In this document: piece after piece, positions 1 through 5,201 of the stretch | Position numbering within the stretch: the stretch's first letter is position 1 | How the letters are laid out: each line of letters begins with the position of its first letter | Made by a program: the position numbers and the translations under genes | Assembly: GCA_024742655.1 (NCBI GenBank) | Contig: JANSYB010000223.1 | Span: 1-5,201 of the forward strand | Length of the DNA: 5,201 bases | Direction: 5' to 3' | DNA from: Paracoccaceae bacterium | Lineage (GTDB): Bacteria; Pseudomonadota; Alphaproteobacteria; Rhodobacterales; Rhodobacteraceae | The notes under the pieces: generated by a model | The model's input: the letters and a program-made list of their open reading frames with translations, nothing else | What the model was told of the DNA's origin: nothing | Database searches by the model: none

Positions 1-282
1 TCGTCGCTGGCCTCTCAGGCGGCGGAAATCCAGATGGCGCAGGCCGATCTGGCAACATCCGACATGGTATTGCAGGCCGCTTTGGAGACAAAACGCCAAT
101 CCGAGATCGAAGCCAACAAGCAGGTCCGCTACCTGACCGTCAGCGTCAAGCCGGTGGCCTCGCAGGATCCCTCCTATCCCAAGGCCTTCGAGAACACCCT
201 GCTTGCGTTTCTGATCTTTGCGGGTATCTACCTGATGCTGTCGCTTACCGCGTCGGTGCTCAAGGAACAGGTCTCAGCATAA
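1..282 (+). CDS. kpsE: Capsule polysaccharide export inner-membrane protein, KpsE/CtrB/BexC family (3' end only)
   Basis: The window opens inside this gene; 93 C-terminal residues are visible in the frame starting at base 1, ending in TAA. Visible order: an Ala/Gln/Glu-rich, probably coiled-coil stretch (residues 1-42), a short beta-like segment (YLTVSVKPV), a proline-containing motif (P51...DPSYP 56-60), one hydrophobic membrane helix (about 66-83, LLAFLIFAGIYLMLSL) and a short cytoplasmic tail ending KEQVSA. A periplasmic coiled coil, Pro-rich motif and final transmembrane helix is the C-terminal layout of polysaccharide co-polymerase proteins. These sit in the inner membrane and connect the KpsMT-type ABC transporter to the outer-membrane KpsD/Wza-type channel. 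The position just before kdsA supports a capsule role. The exact subfamily is inferred from a fragment; a related Wzz-like or HlyD-like protein is less likely. Confidence 0.72.
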   Translation, partial: SSLASQAAEIQMAQADLATSDMVLQAALETKRQSEIEANKQVRYLTVSVKPVASQDPSYPKAFENTLLAFLIFAGIYLMLSLTASVLKEQVSA

Positions 283-285
283 GCC

Positions 286-1119
286 ATGAAACACGTCGCG
301 CTATCTGGCCTGAGCGTCGGCAACGACCAGCCGCTCACCGTGATTTCCGGCCCCTGCCAGCTGGAAAGCGCGGACCATGCGCAGATGATCGCGGGCACCC
401 TGCAAGAGGCCTGTGCCGCAGCCGGCGCGCAATTCGTCTTCAAGGGCTCTTTCGACAAGGCCAACCGCACCTCGCTGTCGGGAAAACGCGGCCTTGGCAT
501 CGACGACGGCTTGAAGGTGATGCAGTCGGTCAAGCAGGCGCTTGGGGTGCCGGTTCTGACCGATGTGCACCTGCCCGGTCAGTGCGCCGCCGTGGCCGAG
601 GTCTGCGATGTGCTGCAAATCCCCGCCTTCCTGTGCCGGCAGACCGATCTTCTGCTGGCTGCGGGCGAAACCGGCGCGGCGATCAACGTCAAGAAGGGGC
701 AGTTCCTCGCCCCCTGGGACATGCCCAACGTGGTGTCCAAGATCGAAAGCACCGGCAACACCCGGATCCTGCTGACCGAGCGCGGCACGTCTTTCGGCTA
801 CAACACGCTGGTGGCCGACATGCGCGCCCTGCCCCAGATGGCCGCGACGGGCTATCCGGTGGTGATGGATGCCACCCATTCGGTTCAGCAACCCGGCGGA
901 CAGGGCGGCAGTTCGGGCGGCCAGCGCGAATTCGCCCCCGTCATGGCCCGCGCGGCCGTGGCCCTGGGTATCGCGGCCGTTTTCGTCGAAACCCACGAGG
1001 CGCCTGATACGGCCCCTTCCGACGGGCCCAACATGATCCCTTTGCACCAGATGCCCGATCTATTGAACCTTTTGATGCAGTTCGACAGCATCGCGAAAAA
1101 TAACCCCGTCAATCTTTGA
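286..1119 (+). CDS. kdsA: 3-deoxy-8-phosphooctulonate synthase (Kdo-8-P synthase), metal-dependent class
   Basis: 277 residues, the normal family length. The cytoplasmic enzyme condenses phosphoenolpyruvate with D-arabinose-5-phosphate to Kdo-8-phosphate, the first committed step to CMP-Kdo for lipid A core and for the Kdo linker of ABC-exported capsules. Visible motifs: SGPCQLES (21-28), [11 protein letters not shown] (53-63, PEP site), RQTDLL (118-123), NVKKGQF (134-140), [11 protein letters not shown] (195-205) and [16 protein letters not shown] (234-249). Cys24, His198, Glu235 and Asp246 have the same spacing as the metal ligands Cys11, His185, Glu222 and Asp233 of the Aquifex aeolicus enzyme; non-metal KdsA such as E. 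coli has Asn at the Cys position. The ATG lies 3 nt after the kpsE stop, and the N-terminus fits the family. The only purine-rich stretch (AAGGA, 262-266) is about 19 nt upstream, too far for a good ribosome site, so translation is probably coupled to kpsE. Confidence 0.97.
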   Translation: MKHVALSGLSVGNDQPLTVISGPCQLESADHAQMIAGTLQEACAAAGAQFVFKGSFDKANRTSLSGKRGLGIDDGLKVMQSVKQALGVPVLTDVHLPGQCAAVAEVCDVLQIPAFLCRQTDLLLAAGETGAAINVKKGQFLAPWDMPNVVSKIESTGNTRILLTERGTSFGYNTLVADMRALPQMAATGYPVVMDATHSVQQPGGQGGSSGGQREFAPVMARAAVALGIAAVFVETHEAPDTAPSDGPNMIPLHQMPDLLNLLMQFDSIAKNNPVNL

Positions 1120-1123
1120 TACC

Positions 1124-1130
1124 GAGAGAG
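1124..1130 (+). promoter_or_regulatory. Ribosome binding site deciding the GTG start of the phosphohexomutase
   Basis: GAGAGAG lies 6 nt before GTG at 1137, a usual Shine-Dalgarno distance. It falls downstream of the alternative TTG start at 1116, so it can serve the GTG and not the TTG. The TTG also overlaps the kdsA stop codon and would add seven residues (MIPREFT) that look like translated leader. Confidence 0.6.
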
Positions 1131-1136
1131 TTTACC

Positions 1137-2633
1137 GTGACCAAACCGCTTGCCGACGTCACCCCCAACACCTGGGCCTTCCTGCGCGACCCGATGATAA
1201 AACCGACCGGTTTCCGCGAATATGATGCCCGCTGGAAATACCCCGACGAGATCAACCTGCCGGGCATGACGGCGCTTGGCCTTGGCCTGGGCACACAGAT
1301 GCAGCGCCGCGGGATCGCCCCGGTGATCGCGGTGGGCAATGACTATCGCGACTATTCACTGGCCATCAAGAATGCCCTCATCGTCGGACTGATGCAGGCG
1401 GGCATTCAGGTCAAGGATATCGGCCCGGCCCTGTCGCCAATGGCCTATTTCGCCCAGTTCCACCTCGATGTGCCCGCGGTGGCGATGGTCACGGCCTCGC
1501 ACAATCCCAATGGCTGGACCGGGGTCAAGATGGGCTTTGAGCGGCCGCTCACCCACGGCCCCGATGAAATGGCAGAGCTGCGCGATATCGTTCTGGGCGG
1601 CGAAGGACAGGCGCGCCCGGGCGGCGGCTACGAATTCGTCGATGGCGTGCGCGAGGCCTATCTCGACGACCTGGTCGGCGATTTCCGCATGTCCCGCCCG
1701 CTCAAGGTGGTCTGCGCCACGGGCAACGGCACCGCCTCGGCCTTCGCGCCCGAACTGTTCGAACGGATCGGGGTCGAGGTCGTCGCCTCGCATAACGAGC
1801 TGGATTACACCTTTCCCCACTACAACCCCAACCCCGAGGCCATGGAAATGCTGCACGACATGTCGGCCAGCGTGAAAGCCTCCGGCGCCGATCTGGCACT
1901 TGGCTTTGATGGCGACGGCGACCGCTGCGGCGTGGTGGATGACGAGGGCGAAGAGATTTTCGCCGACAAGGTGGGCGTCATCATGGCGCGCGACCTCTCC
2001 AAGATTTACCCGAACGCCACATTCGTGGCCGACGTGAAATCCACCGGGCTGTTCGCCGCTGACCCGGAGCTGCAAAAAAACGGGGCGAAGGCCGATTACT
2101 GGAAAACCGGTCATTCGCACATGAAACGCCGCGTCAAGGAAATCGGCGCTCTGGCGGGGTTCGAGAAATCCGGCCACTACTTCCTGGCAGAGCCGGTGGG
2201 CCGTGGCTATGACTGCGGCATGCGCGTGGCGGTCGAGATCTGCAAGCTGATGGATCGCAACCCGGATATGTCCATGTCCGACCTGCGCCGCGCCCTGCCG
2301 GTCACCTATTCCACGCCCACCATGTCACCCTATTGCGCCGATACCGAGAAATACGAGGTGCTGGAGCGGCTGGTGCAGAAACTGGTGGCCAAGCATGAGG
2401 CGGGCGCGATGCTGGCGGGCCGTGCGATCAAGGAGGTGGTCACCGTCAACGGCGCGCGGGTGATCCTCGACAATGGCAGCTGGGGTCTGGTGCGCGCCTC
2501 GTCGAACACGCCCAACCTGGTCGTCGTGTGCGAAAGTGCCACCTCGGAAGAGGAAATGCGCGCCATCTTCACCGAGATCGACGCCGTGATCCGCACCGAA
2601 CCCGCCGTGGGCGAGTACGACCAGACGATCTAA
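1137..2633 (+). CDS. Phosphomannomutase/phosphoglucomutase (alpha-D-phosphohexomutase family)
   Basis: 498 residues from GTG. Enzymes of this family interconvert hexose-6-phosphate and hexose-1-phosphate in the cytoplasm through a phosphoserine, feeding GDP-mannose or UDP-glucose synthesis. Visible motifs (numbered from the GTG): an N-terminal GFREYDAR (25-32) like the 'FRxYDIRG' of AlgC; the phosphoserine loop TASHNP (119-124, Ser121); the Mg-binding loop DGDGDR (258-263); TGHSHMK (324-330), matching the AlgC-type 'TGHSxxK'; the sugar-selecting loop EKSGH (343-347); and the phosphate-binding RASSNTPN (453-460). All four domains are therefore present and complete. AlgC-like motifs favour dual mannose/glucose specificity over GlmM (phosphoglucosamine mutase), but substrate cannot be fixed from sequence. 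It follows kdsA by 17 nt and appears to be the last gene of the polysaccharide operon. GTG is preferred over TTG at 1116 because of the ribosome site between them. Confidence 0.93.
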   Translation: MTKPLADVTPNTWAFLRDPMIKPTGFREYDARWKYPDEINLPGMTALGLGLGTQMQRRGIAPVIAVGNDYRDYSLAIKNALIVGLMQAGIQVKDIGPALSPMAYFAQFHLDVPAVAMVTASHNPNGWTGVKMGFERPLTHGPDEMAELRDIVLGGEGQARPGGGYEFVDGVREAYLDDLVGDFRMSRPLKVVCATGNGTASAFAPELFERIGVEVVASHNELDYTFPHYNPNPEAMEMLHDMSASVKASGADLALGFDGDGDRCGVVDDEGEEIFADKVGVIMARDLSKIYPNATFVADVKSTGLFAADPELQKNGAKADYWKTGHSHMKRRVKEIGALAGFEKSGHYFLAEPVGRGYDCGMRVAVEICKLMDRNPDMSMSDLRRALPVTYSTPTMSPYCADTEKYEVLERLVQKLVAKHEAGAMLAGRAIKEVVTVNGARVILDNGSWGLVRASSNTPNLVVVCESATSEEEMRAIFTEIDAVIRTEPAVGEYDQTI

Positions 2634-2638
2634 GCGGC

Positions 2639-2651
2639 GTGGCTGCGCCAC
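2639..2651 (+). repeat. Small hairpin after the phosphohexomutase stop
   Basis: GTGGC-TGC-GCCAC, a 5-bp perfect stem with a 3-nt loop, starts 6 nt after the TAA. There is no T tract behind it, so it is at best an accessory part of the termination region. It may be chance in GC-rich DNA. Confidence 0.35.
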
Positions 2652-2664
2652 ACAGGATCGTTCA

Positions 2665-2684
2665 TTGAGGGGCCAGCCCCTCAA
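2665..2684 (+). terminator. GC-rich hairpin, probable terminator of the polysaccharide operon
   Basis: TTGAGGGGC-CA-GCCCCTCAA is a perfect 9-bp inverted repeat (about 8 bp with a 4-nt loop once sterically relaxed), 31 nt after the phosphohexomutase stop. It is followed by ACTCCCCGGGATATTT, so the nearest T-rich stretch (2696-2700) comes 12 nt later, unlike a textbook intrinsic terminator. The symmetry lets it act on either strand, which fits its place between convergent genes. Function is inferred from structure and position. Confidence 0.6.
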
Positions 2685-2691
2685 ACTCCCC

Positions 2692-2754
2692 GGGATATTT
2701 CCAGCCAGAAGAAACAAGATCACACACTTTGTTTCTTCTGGCCTCAAATATCCC
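2692..2754. repeat. Two inverted copies of a GGGATATTT/GCCAGAAGAAACAA motif forming a long stem
   Basis: Outer arms GGGATATTT (2692-2700) and AAATATCCC (2746-2754) pair over 9 bp. Inner arms GCCAGAAGAAACAA (2704-2717) and TTGTTTCTTCTGGC (2729-2742) pair over 14 bp. A 3x3 mismatch (CCA/CTC) separates them and the loop is 11 nt (2718-2728). Read as units, this is one motif copy on each strand, GGGATATTT-NNN-GCCAGAAGAAACAA, pointing at each other. I recall this kind of motif as frequent downstream of genes in Rhodobacterales, but that is from memory and not checked. It probably acts as a two-way terminator or mRNA 3'-end stabiliser between the convergent genes. The dnaE2 stop codon (2744-2746) lies inside the minus-strand copy. 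Confidence 0.8.
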
Positions 2755-5201
2755 CGCCGGAGGCTCCGACCCTGGCAACCGGTGCAATGGCCTGCTGGCC
2801 GGGATCCGCCCCCGTCCCGGGCGCGGGGTGGGCGGGTGGGCGCGACCGGGACGGGGGCGGCGTCAACACATCGCGCAATAGCGCCAGCGGATGCGCCTTG
2901 AGCGACAGCCGGGTGGTAACGTAATCCTCCACCACCTCCTCGCCCAGTGTCATGGCCGGCAGATGGGCGGCCGGCTCCACGATCCCCTCGCCGTCCATGT
3001 CGCCCGAAAACAGCGGCAAGGGCTTGTCCCCCGCCAGCGCGCGCGCCTCCCACAACGCCTCGCGCCGGCTCAGCCCCAGATCGGCGAAGGCATCGGCATC
3101 GGCCAGCCGGGCCACCACCGCGGGCGCCGTCCCGGCCCGGCGCCACACATCACCCACCGCCAGGTACCCGTTGCCGCGCGCCGCACAGATCCAGCCCGCG
3201 TCTTCCTCGCTCAGCCCCTTGACCTGCCGGAACCCCAGCCGCAGCGCCAGCCCGCCCTGCCCATCAGGTTCCAACGCGTTGTCCCAGAAACTGGCGTTGA
3301 TGCAGACCGGGCGCACCTGCACCCCGTGTTCGCGCGCATCGCGCACGATCTGGGCAGGCGCATAGAACCCCATCGGCTGCGAATTCAGCAGCGCGCAGGC
3401 GAAAATGCCCGGGTGGTGGCACTTGATCCACGCGCTGGCATAGACCAGCAGCGCGAAAGAGGCCGCGTGACTTTCGGGAAAGCCGTAGCTGCCGAACCCT
3501 TCGATCTGGGAAAAACAGCGCTCGGCGAAGGCCATGTCATAGCCATTGGTGCGCATGCCCTTCAGGAACCGCGTGCGGAACTCGCTGACATTGCCGTGCT
3601 TCTTGAAGGTGGCCAGCGACCGGCGCAGCCGGTCGGCCTCTTCGGGGGTGAACCCGGCCCCGATGATGGCGATCTGCATCGCCTGTTCTTGGAACAGCGG
3701 CACGCCCAGCGTCTTGCCCAGAACCGCGCCCAGTTCATCCGAGGGAAAGCTGACCGCCTCCTCGCCATTCCGGCGGCGGATATAGGGGTGCACCATGTCG
3801 CCCTGTATGGGCCCGGGCCGGATGATCGCCACCTCGATCACCAGGTCGTAAAAACAGCGCGGCCGCATCCGCGGCAGGAAGTTCATCTGCGCACGGGACT
3901 CGACCTGAAACACCCCGATACTGTCCGCCCGGCACAGCATGTCGTAAACCCGGCCGTCCTCTGGCGGCAGGGTGGCCAGGCTCCAGCTTTGGCCGTGATG
4001 CTGCTCCAGCAGGGCAAAGGCCTTGCGGATGCAGGTCAGCATGCCAAGCGCCAGAACATCGACCTTCAGGATACCCAGCGTGTCGATATCGTCCTTGTCC
4101 CAGCAGATGACGGTGCGCCCCTCCATGGTGGCATTCTCGACGGGCACCAACTCGTCCAGCCGCCCCTCGGTCATCACGAAACCGCCCACGTGCTGGCTCA
4201 GGTGCCGCGGAAAGCCCTCGATCTCGCGCACCAGCTCCATCACCTGCCGCAACCGGCGGTCATCGGGGTCCAGCCCGATCTCGCGCAGGCGCTGCCGCTC
4301 GATCTTGTCGGACGAGGAAAAGAACCCCCACAGCTGCGAGGAAAGCGCGCCGATCGTATCCTGGCTCAGGCCCATCGCCGTGCCCACCTCGCGGATCGCG
4401 CGCTTGCCACGGTAGTGAATGACCGTCGCGCACAGCCCCGCCCGGTGCCGGCCGTACCGCTCGTAGATATGCTGGATGACCTCCTCGCGGCGTTCATGTT
4501 CGAAATCGACGTCGATATCGGGCGGCTCGTCCCGCGCCTCGCTGACGAAGCGTTCAAAGACCATCGTGCCGGTCTCGGGGCTGACCGAGGTGACGCCCAG
4601 GCAGTAACACACCACCGAATTGGCCGCCGACCCGCGCCCCTGGCACAGGATGCCGCGCGACCGGGCAAAGTCCACCACGTCGCGCACGGTCAGGAAATAG
4701 GGCTCGTAATTCAGCTTGGCGATCAGCTGCAATTCATGCTCCAGCATGCCGCGCACCCGGTCCGACGCCCCGTCGGGATAGCGCCAGCGCAGCCCCGCAT
4801 GGGCCAGCCGCCGCAGCCGGTCGGTTGGGCGTTCGCCATCCGCCACCTCACTGGGATATTCATAGCGCAACTCATCAAGTGAGAAGTCCAGAGCGCCGGC
4901 AATCTCACCGGCGCGGTGCACCGCGCCCTCGTGCCCCTTGAAAATCCGCAGCATCTCGGCCTCGGAGCGCAGGCGCCGTTCACCATTGGCCAGCGCATCG
5001 CGGCCCAGTTGATCGACCCGGCGCCCGGTGCGGATCGCCGTCAGCACATCGGCCAGGCGGCGGCGGCGCGCGTGGTGCATCATCGGCAGGCCCGAGGCGA
5101 CGGTGGGCAGGTCCAGCTCTTCGGCCAGGGTCGCCAGCCGGTCAAAGCGCGCCGCATCCCGCCCGTCATAATGCGGGGCCATGAGCAAATACATATCCCC
5201 A
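2744..5201 (-). CDS. dnaE2: Error-prone DNA polymerase DnaE2/ImuC (5' end outside window; C-terminus lacks OB-fold)
   Basis: The gene runs past the right edge; the frame stays open to base 5200, so the first visible Met (5194) is internal. DnaE2 is the C-family polymerase of SOS translesion synthesis, working with ImuA/ImuB. Numbering from that Met: end of the PHP domain (1-60, LPTVASGLPMMHH), polymerase palm (about 85-350) with GRGSAANS (186-193) and PDIDVDF (225-231), the fingers region (about 355-540) with LKVDVLALG (376-384) and EVAIIRPGPIQGDMVHPY (454-471), and helix-hairpin-helix region (about 595-700). Asp226, Asp228 and Asp379 match the catalytic Asp401, Asp403 and Asp555 of E. coli DnaE, so the core looks active. 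Family similarity ends at LSLKAHPLALLRD (763-775). The remaining 41 residues are Pro/Ala/Gly-rich and the expected OB-fold domain is missing. imuA/imuB usually lie upstream of dnaE2, which would be beyond the right edge. PHP integrity cannot be judged. Confidence 0.95.
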   Translation of the reverse strand, partial: GDMYLLMAPHYDGRDAARFDRLATLAEELDLPTVASGLPMMHHARRRRLADVLTAIRTGRRVDQLGRDALANGERRLRSEAEMLRIFKGHEGAVHRAGEIAGALDFSLDELRYEYPSEVADGERPTDRLRRLAHAGLRWRYPDGASDRVRGMLEHELQLIAKLNYEPYFLTVRDVVDFARSRGILCQGRGSAANSVVCYCLGVTSVSPETGTMVFERFVSEARDEPPDIDVDFEHERREEVIQHIYERYGRHRAGLCATVIHYRGKRAIREVGTAMGLSQDTIGALSSQLWGFFSSSDKIERQRLREIGLDPDDRRLRQVMELVREIEGFPRHLSQHVGGFVMTEGRLDELVPVENATMEGRTVICWDKDDIDTLGILKVDVLALGMLTCIRKAFALLEQHHGQSWSLATLPPEDGRVYDMLCRADSIGVFQVESRAQMNFLPRMRPRCFYDLVIEVAIIRPGPIQGDMVHPYIRRRNGEEAVSFPSDELGAVLGKTLGVPLFQEQAMQIAIIGAGFTPEEADRLRRSLATFKKHGNVSEFRTRFLKGMRTNGYDMAFAERCFSQIEGFGSYGFPESHAASFALLVYASAWIKCHHPGIFACALLNSQPMGFYAPAQIVRDAREHGVQVRPVCINASFWDNALEPDGQGGLALRLGFRQVKGLSEEDAGWICAARGNGYLAVGDVWRRAGTAPAVVARLADADAFADLGLSRREALWEARALAGDKPLPLFSGDMDGEGIVEPAAHLPAMTLGEEVVEDYVTTRLSLKAHPLALLRDVLTPPPSRSRPPAHPAPGTGADPGQQAIAPVARVGASGGDI
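2806..2860. repeat. 15-bp perfect palindrome with 25-nt loop inside the dnaE2 3' tail
   Basis: CCGCCCCCGTCCCGG (2806-2820) is the exact reverse complement of CCGGGACGGGGGCGG (2846-2860). The loop (2821-2845) is itself very G-rich on the + strand and its ends (GCGC at 2821-2824 and 2840-2843) can extend the stem past a 2-nt bulge. On the minus strand it encodes the PPPSR...PGTGAD part of the odd DnaE2 tail. It could be a terminator-like hairpin, an inserted palindromic element, or the scar of a deletion; the sequence alone does not decide. Confidence 0.8.

Noticed and set aside
301..1047. A 248-residue open frame on the - strand opposite kdsA
   Set aside because: His/Gly/Arg-rich antisense shadow; kdsA on the + strand is complete with all motifs.
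1116..1136. TTG start for the phosphohexomutase overlapping the kdsA stop
   Set aside because: No ribosome site precedes it at a useful distance, while GTG at 1137 has GAGAGAG 6 nt upstream and gives the expected N-terminus.
1356..2177. A 273-residue open frame on the - strand opposite the phosphohexomutase
   Set aside because: Antisense shadow of a well-conserved enzyme; no recognisable motif.
2692..2860. The inverted repeats as ends of an insertion sequence or as a CRISPR fragment
   Set aside because: There is no transposase sequence between or beside them, no target-site duplication visible, and no regular repeat-spacer spacing.
2665..2901. A 78-residue + strand frame over the intergenic repeats
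   Set aside because: It is made of the hairpins and repeat plus antisense of the dnaE2 tail, with no ribosome site and no protein-like pattern.
2325..3146. A 273-residue minus-strand frame overlapping the dnaE2 end, considered as the shifted continuation of dnaE2 carrying the OB-fold
   Set aside because: Its sequence across 2640-2880 is Arg/Gly-rich and then antisense to the phosphohexomutase; nothing resembles an OB-fold or the usual DnaE2 C-terminus.
2891..4882. A 663-residue open frame on the + strand opposite dnaE2
   Set aside because: Its His/Gln/Arg/Leu/Pro-rich composition is typical of the antisense of GC-rich coding DNA, it has no domain I recognise, and the opposite strand is unmistakable DnaE2.

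Overview
The window looks like a chromosomal segment of a GC-rich alphaproteobacterium, most likely a Rhodobacterales (Roseobacter-type) species. This rests on codon use heavy in G/C third positions, on the protein variants present (the DnaE2 type and the 498-residue phosphohexomutase look familiar from that order), and on a 'GGGATATTT...GCCAGAAGAAAC' intergenic motif that I recall as common there. The taxonomic call is inference; no rRNA or tRNA gene is present to anchor it.

Left part (1-2633, + strand): three tightly packed genes that read as the end of a surface-polysaccharide operon. They are the C-terminal end of a KpsE-type capsule export inner-membrane protein (cut by the left edge), then kdsA (Kdo-8-phosphate synthase, Cys-containing metal-dependent class) 3 nt later, then a phosphomannomutase/phosphoglucomutase beginning at a GTG 17 nt after kdsA. 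Together they link export of a capsule-like glycan to supply of Kdo, which is the linker sugar of ABC-exported capsules and also of lipid A core, and of hexose-1-phosphate for nucleotide sugars.

Middle (2634-2743): a 110-nt convergent intergenic region full of dyad symmetry. It holds a small hairpin, a perfect 9-bp GC-rich hairpin, and two inverted copies of the GGGATATTT/GCCAGAAGAAACAA motif that form a long interrupted stem. It probably serves as a two-way transcription terminator.

Right part (2744-5201, - strand): error-prone DNA polymerase DnaE2 (ImuC), cut at its N-terminus by the right edge. The polymerase core and catalytic aspartates are intact. However, the reading frame leaves recognisable DnaE2 sequence about 40 codons before its end, passes through a 15-bp perfect palindrome, and takes its stop codon from the intergenic repeat. 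The usual C-terminal OB-fold domain is absent. This truncated end is the most notable feature here. I see no new defence system, mobile element, CRISPR array or RNA gene.
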